Positions 16,741 through 25,120 are shown, numbered from the stretch's first letter. The stretch is DNA of 46,548 nt from Tropicimonas sp047971885 (GCF_047971885.1 NZ_JBKEAE010000204.1:1-46548), one strand, 5' to 3'. The notes: generated by a model from the letters alone, not told the origin. Translations and numbers: made by a program.

Positions 16741-17596
16741 GGGCGTCGTTGCGGTAGGCCTTGCGCACCAGATCGACCAATGCCAGTTCGGCACGCCCCT
16801 TTGCCAGATCGGAAACGTAGAGGTTGATCGAATAGCTCGGCAGATCGGGCAGCGCACCGTTGTGGTCGATCTGTTCGAGAAATGGCGGTTCTGTCCCCTC
16901 GAGCATTACCGAAACGGCCAGGTCGGCCCGCACGGCCGCCTCGATCGGGCGCTCGGATTCCGATTCGACAGCCATCTCCCAGCCGATGGCGCAGCGATCG
17001 AGTGCGCGCAGGCTGGCGGACCGGAAGATGCAATGCGCCCCGGAACCGAAGCGCAGCGGCCGCTGGCGCCAGCAGACCCCGCCGGGCGCCCCGATCCAGC
17101 GCAACGGCTTCTCGGAAAGCACCTCGGCGCCGTGGCCATGCCCCTGTTCGGTGGTCAGGATCATTGCGAACTGGCCGCGCGAAAACTGCTCCAGCAACAT
17201 TTTCGAATAGGACGAGACAAGGTTCACCCTGACCCTGGGGAATGCGGCGTTGAACCGGCGCAGGATGTCGGGGACATGCGGGTAGATGATGTCGTGCGGC
17301 ACGCCGAGCGTGATTTCGCCGCCGTAATCATGCGCGGTCAGCCGGTCTATGGCCGCATCGTTGATATCGAGCATCCGCCTGGCATAGGTGAGCAGTTGCT
17401 CCCCCTCCGGTGTCAACGCCACCCCCCGCCCTGCCCGGTCGAGCAAGGTCACATCGAGCGCTTCCTCCAGCCGTTTGATCTGCATCGAAACCGCCGATTG
17501 CGTCAGGTTCATGTAACCGGCTGCGCGTGTCACGCCGCCGCTGTCGGCAACGGCGACGAACGAGCGCAGAGCGGTCAGGTCCAGATTGCGCGGCAT
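16694..17596 (-). CDS. LysR-family transcriptional regulator
   Basis: A 300-residue regulator. Residues 4-63 hold the winged HTH (LRSFVAVADSGGVTRAA, then LTQSAVSMQIKRLEEAL), and residues 90-290 hold the periplasmic-binding-protein-like effector domain. The C-terminus is rich in Pro/Ser/Ala where the gene overlaps the convergent oxidoreductase gene by 47 bases. An inverted repeat ATCAC-N5-GTGAT sits three bases before the start and fits autoregulation. The divergent neighbour across 125 AT-rich bases is a DUF1127 gene, the most likely target. The ligand is not predictable. Confidence 0.9.
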   Translation of the reverse strand: MPRNLDLTALRSFVAVADSGGVTRAAGYMNLTQSAVSMQIKRLEEALDVTLLDRAGRGVALTPEGEQLLTYARRMLDINDAAIDRLTAHDYGGEITLGVPHDIIYPHVPDILRRFNAAFPRVRVNLVSSYSKMLLEQFSRGQFAMILTTEQGHGHGAEVLSEKPLRWIGAPGGVCWRQRPLRFGSGAHCIFRSASLRALDRCAIGWEMAVESESERPIEAAVRADLAVSVMLEGTEPPFLEQIDHNGALPDLPSYSINLYVSDLAKGRAELALVDLVRKAYRNDALTASSPRPSPPIAAA

Positions 17597-17598
17597 AC

Positions 17599-17613
17599 AT
17601 CACCCATCGTGAT
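17599..17613. promoter_or_regulatory. Candidate LysR-type operator
   Basis: ATCAC-CCATC-GTGAT is a perfect 5-bp inverted repeat and contains a T-N11-A core (17600-17612), the usual LysR box. It lies directly before the LysR start in the divergent region. Confidence 0.45.
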
Positions 17614-17721
17614 ATCATTCTTCAAAAACATTCGATTTTAAAATGAATCATATCGCGGCATACTTATCAAGCAGATTGATGAACGGTCGGAGTCCGTTCA
17701 CATCACGTTAAGGAAACCGAG

Positions 17722-17940
17722 ATGAGCATCCACAGCACACACGCCGCCCCCCTGTTCGGTTCGTGGCACGGTGGCAGGGTTGTAAGTCGTATCAGGAACA
17801 TGGTTGCCCTGCGCCGCCAGCGGCGCAATCTGGCGGAACTCGACGACCGCGCATTGCGGGACATCGGGGTATCGCGCTACGAGGCCGAGATCGAATCGGC
17901 CAGACCCTCGTGGGACGTGCCGCAGCACTGGCGCGCCTGA
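17722..17940 (+). CDS. DUF1127 small Arg-rich protein
   Basis: A 72-residue protein with AAGGA nine bases before its ATG. Residues 26-60 show the classical DUF1127 block: an Arg cluster (ALRRQRRNLAEL), then DDRALRDIGVSRYEAEIE. The C-terminus R-P-S-W-D-V-P-x-H-W is a conserved tail I associate with alphaproteobacterial members. Small proteins of this kind have been linked to RNA metabolism and stress in Agrobacterium and Rhodobacter. It is divergent from a LysR gene and followed by a hairpin terminator. Confidence 0.85.
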   Translation: MSIHSTHAAPLFGSWHGGRVVSRIRNMVALRRQRRNLAELDDRALRDIGVSRYEAEIESARPSWDVPQHWRA

Positions 17941-17985
17941 GGCGTTTCGGCGATACGCCGCACCATTGCACATCGGAAAATGCGT

Positions 17986-18013
17986 TCGGGCCAGGGGCCC
18001 GAGCAGGTGTTTT
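17986..18013 (+). terminator. Probable terminator of the DUF1127 gene
   Basis: A perfect 7-bp stem (TCGGGCC/GGCCCGA) with a 3-base loop is followed eight bases later by TTTT. It lies 46 bases after the stop codon. The T-run is short and displaced, so efficiency is uncertain. Confidence 0.45.
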
Positions 18014-18172
18014 CCGGGTCGATGAAAAGCCGATTGTTTCGGTTTTCGGCCACCTCCACCGTGCCGGTTTCTCGCCGGAAGTACTTGAATATCTGCGCAT
18101 GGCTGCCAATATCGACCGGTAAAGGCGTCCGTGCGGGATATGGGCGTTTGTCGGAACGAAACGGAGGTACTA

Positions 18173-18934
18173 ATGGCTGAATACGACACGATCCGGACCG
18201 TAGGCGTCTCTGGCGCCCGCGCGGCCCAGATCGATCAGGGTCTTCGCGCCCACATGAACAAGGTCTACGGAACGATGTCCGTGGGCATGCTGATTACCGC
18301 GCTCGCCGCCTGGGCGATCGCTGGCCTGTCGACGACGACGGATGCCGCCGGCAACATGATGCTCACCCAGTTCGGCATGGCGATCTACGCCTCACCGCTG
18401 AAATGGCTCATCATGTTCTCGCCGCTGGTTTTCGTCTTCGGTCTGTCCGCGGGCATCAACCGGATTTCCGCTGCCGCCGCGCAGGTTGCCTTCTATGCCT
18501 TTGCCGCGGTGATGGGGCTTTCGCTCAGTTCGATCTTCCTCGTCTATACGACTACGTCGATCGCGCAGGTCTTCCTGATCACCGCCATCGCCTTCGCCGG
18601 TCTGTCGCTTTACGGCTACACGACCAAGAAGGACCTGTCGGCGATGGGCACGTTCCTGATGATGGGCCTGATCGGCCTGATCGTCGCGATGATCGTCAAC
18701 CTGTTCGTCGCCTCTTCGGCGATGGCCTTCGCCATTTCGGTGATCGGCGTGCTGATCTTTGCCGGTCTCACCGCCTATGACACCCAGCAGATCAAGACCA
18801 CCTATATCCAGATGGCCGTCACCGGCGATCAGGAGTGGCTGGGCAAGGCCGCCATCATGGGCGCGCTGAGCCTCTATCTGGACTTCATCAACATGTTCAT
18901 GATGCTGCTCCAGCTTTTCGGCAGCCGCGAGTAA
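18173..18934 (+). CDS. Bax inhibitor-1/YccA-family membrane protein
   Basis: A 253-residue protein; GGAGGT lies four bases before the ATG. Seven hydrophobic segments follow a soluble 40-residue N-terminus, as in BI-1 proteins. Conserved elements include MGLSLSSIFLVYT in the third/fourth segment and FAGLTAYDTQQIK in the sixth, with the Asp that belongs to the pH-sensing pair in the Bacillus homolog. Bacterial members act as pH-sensitive calcium leak channels or protect FtsH substrates in the membrane. The gene is monocistronic, ending at a strong terminator. Confidence 0.92.
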   Translation: MAEYDTIRTVGVSGARAAQIDQGLRAHMNKVYGTMSVGMLITALAAWAIAGLSTTTDAAGNMMLTQFGMAIYASPLKWLIMFSPLVFVFGLSAGINRISAAAAQVAFYAFAAVMGLSLSSIFLVYTTTSIAQVFLITAIAFAGLSLYGYTTKKDLSAMGTFLMMGLIGLIVAMIVNLFVASSAMAFAISVIGVLIFAGLTAYDTQQIKTTYIQMAVTGDQEWLGKAAIMGALSLYLDFINMFMMLLQLFGSRE

Positions 18935-18960
18935 CGCGCCGGACACATCGCTTGGGTAAC

Positions 18961-18988
18961 GGGCCGCCTTCGGGCGGCCCTGCCTTTT
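18961..18988 (+). terminator. Rho-independent terminator after the Bax inhibitor gene
   Basis: GGGCCGCC-TTCG-GGCGGCCC is a strong GC stem with a stable tetraloop-like centre, followed by TGCCTTTT, 26 bases after the stop codon. It lies between convergent genes. Confidence 0.8.
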
Positions 18989-19005
18989 CGCCCCCCCCGC
19001 ATCCG

Positions 19006-20514
19006 TCAGTCCCTGCGCCCTGTCCACACGACATGGCCGCCAATGGTCCGGCTGATCTCCACCTCCGTCAGCCAGCCGCGTATCCGGGCAAGATCGTCCA
19101 GCTTGCAGGCGCCACGCAGCGGCGTACCGGGCGGAATCTTGTCCTTCTCGGCGTTGGTCGGTTCGTCGAGCTTCACATAGGGCGCATTGTCGGAAAAATA
19201 GGCCATCGCCCCCGGATAGGGGCGCCCGGTTCCGTCCCACCGGCAAAAGACCAGCGTCTCGCCGGGCAGGGCCGTATCCTTCAGCGCCGTCAGGGCCGCG
19301 TTGACCTCGGCCAGTTCGGAATCCGGATATAGACCAAGCTGTCCGGCGGGTTTCACCGGCCCGCCGGCGGTCCAGGAAACGCTTCCCACCACAAGCGCAA
19401 GCAGCCAGATCCGGCCGAACGACGCCACGACAACGGCCGAGGCAGCCACCAGCAAGGGCAGGAAAACAAGGGAATAGCGGCTGAAGACACCGCCACTGGC
19501 AAGGCCCATTGCCAGAACGCAGGCCCCGAACAGCAACGGAAGCGCCACCAGATTCATCCGCCCCAGGCGCCACGGCATCCAGCACAGCGCCGCAATCGCC
19601 AGAAGCCGCAGAGCCGGTTCGCCCACGATAACCACATCATAGAGCGCCGCCAGACCCCGCTCCTGCTCAGCCGGCCCAAGCGGAACGAAGCGCTCCAGCA
19701 TCTGATTTACATAGAGCCTCTTGAGCGCCTCGTTTCCATGCAGGGCCGTCTGAAACAGCGGCCAGGCGAATATTCCCGCCAGCGCGATCCAGCAGGCGCG
19801 GCGAAAATGCGGCTCGGCCCTGAGTTGCTGCCAGCTGAAACCGTGCAGATGCCGCGTCCAGTGCAGGAAGGCGACAAGCAGCGCAACCAGCGCCAGCCCG
19901 ACAGGCGCTTTCTGCAGCGCGCCAAGGGCGATGGCCGCCGCCGTGGCATACCACCACGCGGGGCGGCGAAGCGCGGCGATGGCGAAGGCAAGCGCAAGCG
20001 TGGCGAACAGCGTCGCGCCCGTGTCGAGCATCGCCGATTCCGCAAGGGTCCAGAACTGCGCCGAACTTGCGAGCAGGACAACCGACGCGGGTATCGCCCA
20101 GGGCAGGTTCGGCGCGATCACCGCCGCAAGCAGCGCCGTCGCGACCAGGCAGCCAAGCGCAAACACCATCGAGGGCAGGCGCAGCGCCGTCTCCAGACCG
20201 AGACCGGCCTCGAGCAGGCCGCCCGACATCCAGTATTGCAGCGGCGGTTTCTTGAAGTTCGGCTTGTTATCTGTGTAGATGGTCCACCAATCGCCGACCC
20301 GCGCGAAAGAGGTCGAGCGCGCCAGGGTATAATACTCGTCGAACTCGACAAGCGCGCCTTCCGAAATCAGACGGATATGTGCGCCCCAGAAGGTGACGAT
20401 CAGAATCGCGGCAATCGCGACGGGCAACCACGATTGCCGCCAGTCGAATTGCGGCGTCTGCGGAGGGCGGCGCGCTGTCGGACATGTCTTGGCGCGGGAC
20501 GACAGCGCAGCCAC
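19006..20514 (-). CDS. GT39-like polytopic glycosyltransferase (ArnT/PMT superfamily)
   Basis: A 502-residue membrane protein with about ten to twelve hydrophobic helices. The start is the GTG preceded by GGAGGTACC; the frame continues upstream through the rpmG terminator, which cannot be coding. The first periplasmic loop holds E-F-D-E-Y-Y, the acidic pair that binds metal and the polyprenyl-phosphate sugar donor in ArnT-like enzymes, followed by KPPLQYW, a hallmark of PMT_2 proteins. The acceptor may be lipid A, another glycan or protein; this cannot be told. The gene follows rpmG on the same strand but is separated from it by a terminator. Confidence 0.87.
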   Translation of the reverse strand: MAALSSRAKTCPTARRPPQTPQFDWRQSWLPVAIAAILIVTFWGAHIRLISEGALVEFDEYYTLARSTSFARVGDWWTIYTDNKPNFKKPPLQYWMSGGLLEAGLGLETALRLPSMVFALGCLVATALLAAVIAPNLPWAIPASVVLLASSAQFWTLAESAMLDTGATLFATLALAFAIAALRRPAWWYATAAAIALGALQKAPVGLALVALLVAFLHWTRHLHGFSWQQLRAEPHFRRACWIALAGIFAWPLFQTALHGNEALKRLYVNQMLERFVPLGPAEQERGLAALYDVVIVGEPALRLLAIAALCWMPWRLGRMNLVALPLLFGACVLAMGLASGGVFSRYSLVFLPLLVAASAVVVASFGRIWLLALVVGSVSWTAGGPVKPAGQLGLYPDSELAEVNAALTALKDTALPGETLVFCRWDGTGRPYPGAMAYFSDNAPYVKLDEPTNAEKDKIPPGTPLRGACKLDDLARIRGWLTEVEISRTIGGHVVWTGRRD

Positions 20515-20532
20515 GGTACCTCCGGGGACATC

Positions 20533-20564
20533 TGAAAAACCAAACGGGCCTGAAACAGGCCCGT
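20533..20564 (-). terminator. Rho-independent terminator of rpmG
   Basis: A perfect 8-bp stem (ACGGGCCT/AGGCCCGT) with a 5-base loop is followed on the minus strand by TTGGTTTTTC. It lies 78 bases after the rpmG stop and just before the start of the glycosyltransferase gene. Confidence 0.75.
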
Positions 20565-20641
20565 GAAGCAGATCGTTCGTTCTCCCGCCCCGGCCACGGC
20601 ATTGCCGCAACCACACCCGGGGCCGGACCTGATCGAAGGCC

Positions 20642-20809
20642 TTACTTGATCTTGCCTTCCTTGTAGTCGACGTGCTTGCGCGCGACGGGGTCGTATTTGC
20701 GCACCACCATCTTCTCGGTCATGGTGCGCGCGTTCTTCTTGGTCACGTAGAAGTGGCCGGTGCCGGCCGTGGAATTGAGCCGGATCTTGATCGTGGTCGG
20801 TTTCGCCAT
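20642..20809 (-). CDS. rpmG: 50S ribosomal protein L33
   Basis: A 55-residue basic protein starting MAKPTTIKIRLNSTAGTG and ending with K-x-Y-K-E-G-K-I-K. The H-F-Y-V-T-K-K-N segment and T-x-x-K-M-V-V-R-K-Y-D-P-V-A-R-K-H-V are characteristic of the cysteine-free L33 form found in alphaproteobacteria, which does not bind zinc. It contributes to the 50S subunit near the E site. The GGAG ribosome site lies seven bases before the ATG. It is monocistronic, with its own terminator. Confidence 0.97.
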   Translation of the reverse strand: MAKPTTIKIRLNSTAGTGHFYVTKKNARTMTEKMVVRKYDPVARKHVDYKEGKIK

Positions 20810-20929
20810 GGTCGGTCTCCTGTTACGGACGGTCCCGCCCGTGAAATCTGAGGTTCGCCTTTTAAGCCGTGGCGGTGGGCTGTCAAGCCCATTCGCCCCG
20901 GCAGCAGGGCCACCCGACGGTTCCGGCGA

Positions 20930-21643
20930 TCAGCCGGCGATCGGCGGCAGCCCCATGCGCGCATGAATCGCATCGCGTTGCGGCTGGGTCAGGCCCAGGG
21001 CAGTCGCCAGCCGGCGCAGATAGTCCTTCTCGGCCTCGCTGTCAGCCCTGATCGTGCCGAGCGAGGTCGAATAGACCTGCTCGCGCCATTTGCTTCCGGC
21101 ATCGAAGGCAAGCCCGTTGATGTCGAGCGGCGCGCGCAACTGCTCTTCGACAAAGGCGCTTTCTTCTTCGTCAAGCTCACCGATCCGCCCGAGGATATGC
21201 GCCATCTCGACCTCGTCGATCTCGCCGTCCGCCTTGGCGGCCTGAATCATGGCCCGGATCATCAGCTTGGCCTGCTCCTCGGTCGCGTCCGAGATCGGCG
21301 TCTCGCCAACCAGCGCGCCGACCATTTCGGCGGCATGCCCGGTGCCTGCCTCGGCCGCGCCCCGCATCGAGGCCATCAGGCTTCCCAGCCCGGCCGCGCC
21401 GGCTTCGGTCGCGCTGGCGGTCGCCTTGCCCCAGCTGTCGAGCAGCGACTTCACCTTGTCCGCACCGCCCGGAATGCCGTACTGGTCGGCGATCTTTCCA
21501 AGCTGATCGGCGGCCGGGCCGGTACCTGCCCCCTTCAGCAGGTCCTGAAGCCCGCGCATGCCGCCGACGTCCTTGTATTTCTCGACGCCCTTCGCCGCCG
21601 CAAAACCCATTGCGACCGCTGCCAGTGCCTTGACGAAACTCAT
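20930..21643 (-). CDS. DUF533/TerB-like protein
   Basis: A 237-residue protein with a YebE-like plan. The N-terminus (MSFVKALAAVAMGFAAAKG) is a mildly hydrophobic helix. The middle (30-115) is Gly/Ala-rich with a low-complexity look. Residues 120-235 form a TerB-like helical domain including LMIRAMIQAAKADGEID, the acidic metal-binding motif of that fold. Function is unknown in the family. GGGAGAG precedes the ATG by six bases. The open frame runs on through rnpB, but that part is RNA-derived and not coding. It lies 74 bases after the 3' end of rnpB on the same strand. Confidence 0.85.
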   Translation of the reverse strand: MSFVKALAAVAMGFAAAKGVEKYKDVGGMRGLQDLLKGAGTGPAADQLGKIADQYGIPGGADKVKSLLDSWGKATASATEAGAAGLGSLMASMRGAAEAGTGHAAEMVGALVGETPISDATEEQAKLMIRAMIQAAKADGEIDEVEMAHILGRIGELDEEESAFVEEQLRAPLDINGLAFDAGSKWREQVYSTSLGTIRADSEAEKDYLRRLATALGLTQPQRDAIHARMGLPPIAG

Positions 21644-21716
21644 CTGTTTCTCTCCCGCGTTGCGATGCCCCAGCCTAGCAGCGCAACGCGGGCCGGCAAG
21701 GGACAAGTTCGAAGTC

Positions 21717-22100
21717 GCGCGCGGACGGCCTGTAAGCCGGATTCTGTCCCGGGGCTCGCGCCCCATGGATGACCATTCCTCTGCGCCCGCCGTTACCGGC
21801 GGGCTCAAGCTGCCTACCCGACCTGCCTGGGGCTGAAGCGGCCCCGGGGACATGCCCCGCGCAGGTCCTATCTGGCATTGCTCCCGGTGGGGCTTGCCGT
21901 GCCGGAGCCGTTGCCGGCCCCGCGGTGGGCCCTTACCCCACCGTTTCACCCTTGCCATGGCGCATGGCCATGGCGGTCTGTTCTCTGTGGCGCTTTCCGT
22001 CGGGTTGCCCCGCCCGGGCGTTACCCGGCACCGTCGCTTCAGGGAGTCCGGACTTTCCTCGAAGGTTGCCCCCCGCGGCCATCCGACCATCCGCGCGCGC
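21717..22100 (-). ncRNA. rnpB: RNase P RNA (class A)
   Basis: The catalytic RNA of RNase P, which trims tRNA 5' leaders. On the minus strand the conserved AGGAAAGTCCGGACTCC lies near the 5' end (about 22046-22062), and GAAACGGTGGGGTAAGGG and AGATAGGACCTGCGC follow, with GAATCCGGCTTACAGGCC at the 3' end. The ends were set from a 12-bp P1 helix pairing GCGCGCGGATGG (22098-22087) with CCGTCCGCGCGC (21728-21717). Length of about 384 fits alphaproteobacterial class A RNAs. The promoter at 22105-22133 lies inside the end of the upstream amidase gene. Confidence 0.95.
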
Positions 22101-22104
22101 GGCA

Positions 22105-22133
22105 GACCTAGTCAGTCGCGCGGGCGCGGTCAA
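22105..22133 (-). promoter_or_regulatory. rnpB promoter
   Basis: TTGACC (-35, 22133-22128) and TAGGTC (-10, 22110-22105) with exactly 17 bases between. Initiation six to seven bases on falls at 22098-22100, where the P1 helix starts. The promoter overlaps the last codons of the amidase gene. Confidence 0.7.
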
Positions 22134-22800
22134 TGGGGAAGCGGCTGGCAAGGTCGCGCGCCAGACCCATGTCGGTGGCATCGAGCGGTCCGTCGGCCCA
22201 GGGGCGAAACCGACTGCGGAAGGTGGCAAGCATCACATCCGCCGCCACATCGTCCGGATAGCCAAAGGCCGTAAGATCGCGCAGGAAACCCGCTTCGTCC
22301 GGCACCGTGCCACCGATATCGGCGCGCGGCCAGCAGGCGAGCCCCCGCAGCGCCAGCCGTGCCCAGTCGAAGCGCGGCCCAGGGTCGGACTTGCGGGCGG
22401 GCGCCATGTCGGAATGGCCGATCACACCCTCGGGCGGGATGCGCCAGCGGGCCATCAGCGGCGGCAGCAACCCCTCGAGCGCCGCCATCAGCGGCTCCGG
22501 AAAGGGGCTGGCACCATCGTTGTCCAGTTCGATCCCGATCGAGCGGCTGTTCACATCGTCGTGCCCTGCCCATGCACCGCTGCCCGCGTGCCAGGCGCGC
22601 CGGTCGTCGTCGACAAGCTGCCAGCAGGCGCCGTCGCGCCCGATCAGGTAGTGGCTGGAAACCTCGGCCGCCGGATCGCACAGGCGGTCGAGCGCCGATT
22701 GCGCATCCGGCATGGCGGTATAGTGCAGGACGACAAGCACCGGCACCGCACCGCCCCGACGTTCGCCGAAGTTGGGCGAGCGGCGCCGGACGATTTCCAT
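22108..22800 (-). CDS. N-acetylmuramoyl-L-alanine amidase, Amidase_2 (AmpD-like)
   Basis: A 230-residue zinc amidase. The zinc ligands align with AmpD: H26 in VLHYTAM, H129 in IGHSDMAP and D139 in KSDPG, with the same ten-residue spacing between the last two. S-I-G-I-E-L-D-N is also typical. No signal peptide is seen, so it is probably cytosolic and recycles anhydro-muropeptides like AmpD. I chose the ATG at 22800, seven bases after the lipoprotein stop; a TTG at 22818 is possible. It is the last protein gene of the gatC-gatA-lipoprotein-amidase run, and its 3' end carries the rnpB promoter. Confidence 0.88.
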   Translation of the reverse strand: MEIVRRRSPNFGERRGGAVPVLVVLHYTAMPDAQSALDRLCDPAAEVSSHYLIGRDGACWQLVDDDRRAWHAGSGAWAGHDDVNSRSIGIELDNDGASPFPEPLMAALEGLLPPLMARWRIPPEGVIGHSDMAPARKSDPGPRFDWARLALRGLACWPRADIGGTVPDEAGFLRDLTAFGYPDDVAADVMLATFRSRFRPWADGPLDATDMGLARDLASRFPIDRARATD

Positions 22801-22807
22801 CGCCGGC

Positions 22808-23131
22808 TCAGTTGCCAACCAGCGGCATCGCCCCGTCTTCGATCAGCGGGCCCGGCGGCGCCTGCATGAGCGAACCCGCACCGGCCGCATCGCCATCGGT
22901 GAACTCGGACGGGGTTTCATCCATCATGTCGCGGGCATCGGCCTGCGAGATCGCCGCGCGCCGGGCCTCGGCCGATGCCTCGGCGGCCGCGCCCGGCACG
23001 CCTTCAGCCGCCGCTTCGGCAACCTCCGCCGGTTCGCTTGCGGTGTTTTCGCTGCATGCGACCAGCGCCAGCGGCAGGACAAGGCACGCCAGCAGCCTGC
23101 TGCGCCCCCCGTGCGGTGCGAACCCGGTCAC
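22808..23131 (-). CDS. Small Ala/Glu-rich lipoprotein
   Basis: A 107-residue protein whose GTG start overlaps the gatA stop (GTGA); a second GTG one codon earlier is also possible. A hydrophobic run LLACLVLPLALVAC ends in a clear lipobox (L-V-A-C) at about residue 26. The rest is low-complexity and rich in Ala, Glu and Gly, with no domain that I recognise. It probably sits in the inner or outer membrane. Its position between gatA and an amidase suggests co-transcription but not a function. Confidence 0.7.
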   Translation of the reverse strand: MTGFAPHGGRSRLLACLVLPLALVACSENTASEPAEVAEAAAEGVPGAAAEASAEARRAAISQADARDMMDETPSEFTDGDAAGAGSLMQAPPGPLIEDGAMPLVGN

Positions 23132-24615
23132 CACCAGACCCCCGGCCTGGCGTCAAAGCCCGCCGCGCTTTCGAGCGATTGTGCGATGTTCAGCAAGGCT
23201 CCCTCCTCCCATGGTCTTCCGATCAGTTGCAGCCCGAGCGGCAAACCCTGCGCGTCGAGCCCGGCGGGCACCGAGATACCCGGCAATCCCGCAAGGTTCA
23301 CAGTAACCGTGAACACGTCGTTAAGATACATCTGAACCGGATCGGCATCGGCCATTTCACCAAGACCGAATGCCGCAGAGGGCGTTGCCGGGGTAAGGAT
23401 CGCGTCGACACCGGCGGCAAATGCCTCGTCGAAGTCGCGCTTGATCAGCGCGCGGACCTTGCGGGCGCGGTTGTAGTAGGCGTCGTAGAATCCGGCCGAG
23501 AGCACGTATGTGCCGATCATGATGCGGCGCTGCACCTCGGGGCCGAAACCTTCGGCACGGGTCTTTTCGTACATCTCGGTGATGCCATCGCCCTGCGCCA
23601 GCCCCGCCCGCAGACCGAAACGCACCCCGTCATAACGGGCGAGGTTCGACGACGCCTCGGCCGGGGCGATCACGTAATAGGTCGGCAGCGCGTACCGGGT
23701 GTGCGGCAGCGAGATATCGGCGATCTTGGCACCGGCGTCGCGCAGCATTTCGGCACCGTCGGCCCACAGCTTTTCGATCTCGGCGGGCATGCCGTCCATG
23801 CGGTATTCGCGCGGGATACCGATGGTCCTGCCACGAATGTCGCCGGTGATGGCGGCTTCGAAATCGGGTACGGGGATATCGGCGCAGGTCGAATCCCTCG
23901 GATCGTGCCCGGCCATCGCGCCCAGCATGATCGCCGCATCGCGCACCGTCTTGGTCATCGGCCCGGCCTGATCGAGCGACGAGGCGAAGGCGACGATACC
24001 CCAGCGCGACACCCGGCCATAGGTGGGCTTGAGCCCGGTAATGCCGGTAAAGGCGGCTGGCTGACGGATCGAGCCGCCGGTATCGGTGCCCGTTGCCGCG
24101 AGGCAGAGATCGGCCGCAACCGCCGCCGCCGAACCGCCCGAGGATCCGCCCGGCGTCAGCGCGGTATCGTCGTTGCCGCGCCGCCACGGGTTGACGGCAT
24201 TGCCGTAACACGAGGTCTCGTTCGAGCTTCCCATGGCGAATTCATCCATGTTGAGCTTGCCCAGCATGATCGCACCGGCCTGCCACAGCCTTGTCGTGAC
24301 GGTCGATTCATATTCGGGCCTGAACCCTTCGAGGATATGCGAGGCCGCCTGGCTCGGCACACCCTGGGTGCAGAAAAGGTCCTTGATGCCGAGCGGGATG
24401 CCGCACATCGGGTTCTCTGCTCCGCCCTGAATGCGCGCATCGGCGGCGGCGGCCTGATCGAGCGCGATTTCGGGCGTCTTGTGAACGAACGACCCCAGCG
24501 CATCGGCCCCGTCTATCGCGTCGAGACAAGCCCGCGTCAGCTCGGTCGCGGTGAAATCCCCGGCACGCAGCCTGTCGCGCGCCTCGGCAATCGTCAGTCT
24601 GGACAGTTCGGACAT
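23128..24615 (-). CDS. gatA: Asp-tRNA(Asn)/Glu-tRNA(Gln) amidotransferase subunit A
   Basis: A 495-residue amidase-signature enzyme that releases ammonia from glutamine for GatB to convert Glu-tRNA(Gln) or Asp-tRNA(Asn). The catalytic Lys78 (GIPLGIKDLF), cis-Ser158 (TPGGSSGGSAAAVAA) and nucleophile Ser182 (TDTGGSIRQPA) show the spacing of characterised GatA. The ATG shares one base with the gatC stop (TGATG), so translation is coupled. gatB is not in this window; it is often unlinked in alphaproteobacteria. Confidence 0.96.
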   Translation of the reverse strand: MSELSRLTIAEARDRLRAGDFTATELTRACLDAIDGADALGSFVHKTPEIALDQAAAADARIQGGAENPMCGIPLGIKDLFCTQGVPSQAASHILEGFRPEYESTVTTRLWQAGAIMLGKLNMDEFAMGSSNETSCYGNAVNPWRRGNDDTALTPGGSSGGSAAAVAADLCLAATGTDTGGSIRQPAAFTGITGLKPTYGRVSRWGIVAFASSLDQAGPMTKTVRDAAIMLGAMAGHDPRDSTCADIPVPDFEAAITGDIRGRTIGIPREYRMDGMPAEIEKLWADGAEMLRDAGAKIADISLPHTRYALPTYYVIAPAEASSNLARYDGVRFGLRAGLAQGDGITEMYEKTRAEGFGPEVQRRIMIGTYVLSAGFYDAYYNRARKVRALIKRDFDEAFAAGVDAILTPATPSAAFGLGEMADADPVQMYLNDVFTVTVNLAGLPGISVPAGLDAQGLPLGLQLIGRPWEEGALLNIAQSLESAAGFDARPGVWW

Positions 24616-24902
24616 CACTCGACCACCTTCGGCACGGCAAAGAACCCCTCGCGCGCATCGGGCGCATTTGCCAGGATTTTCTCGGGATAACCGCCATCGG
24701 TCACCACATCGGCGCGGCGTCTGAGGCGCATCGGCGTGACCGAGGTCATCGGCTCAACCCCTTCCACGTTCACTTCGGCCAGTTGTTCGATGAAGCCGAG
24801 GATGGCGTTGAATTCGCCGGCGAGCGCGGGCAGCGCGTCTTCCTCGACCTTGATGCGCGCGAGCTTGGCGACGCGACGTGCGGTTTCGGTGTCGATCGAC
24901 AT
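24615..24902 (-). CDS. gatC: Asp-tRNA(Asn)/Glu-tRNA(Gln) amidotransferase subunit C
   Basis: A 95-residue protein starting MSIDTETARRVAKLARI, with the family's A-x-L-A-R-I start and a C-terminal region of the R-x-D-x-V form (LRRRADVVTDGG). GatC wraps around the GatA-GatB interface and stabilises the complex. GGAGG lies four bases before the ATG. The final FFAVPKVVE is the conserved end. The promoter is at 24937-24965, so the gene heads the gatCA run. Confidence 0.95.
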   Translation of the reverse strand: MSIDTETARRVAKLARIKVEEDALPALAGEFNAILGFIEQLAEVNVEGVEPMTSVTPMRLRRRADVVTDGGYPEKILANAPDAREGFFAVPKVVE

Positions 24903-24936
24903 GGGGCCTCCGGTGGACGGGCGGGTGTTGAGCCCG

Positions 24937-24965
24937 GGTTTAGCCGCGCCTCGCGCCGGTCGCAA
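24937..24965 (-). promoter_or_regulatory. Likely gatC promoter
   Basis: TTGCGA (24965-24960) and TAAACC (24942-24937) with a 17-base spacer, about 28 bases before the gatC ribosome site. Confidence 0.5.
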
Positions 24966-25066
24966 GCGCGCGGCTGCCTGCGGCACGCGATTGCCGGATC
25001 TGCCGAAACCGGGTGCAGACCACAAGGCGAATGCGCCGGAAGCGTTCGTTCCCGGTTCATGTGCGC

Positions 25067-25095
25067 TTGCAGTGACACCTCGCCAAACCTAGGCT
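25067..25095 (+). promoter_or_regulatory. Likely promoter of the MFS gene
   Basis: TTGCAG (25067-25072) and TAGGCT (25090-25095) with a 17-base spacer, giving a leader of about 19 bases. The leader has no purine-rich ribosome site before the ATG at 25121. Confidence 0.5.
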
Positions 25096-25120
25096 GCACG
25101 CGACTGACCCGGGTCTTTCA

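Noticed and set aside
18961..18988. Attachment site or repeat between the BI-1 and GT39 genes
   Set aside because: The stem-loop with a T-run is a standard intrinsic terminator.
20930..22090. Extended 386-residue version of the DUF533 protein
   Set aside because: The extra N-terminal part is translated from rnpB and has no ribosome site; the family start is at 21643.
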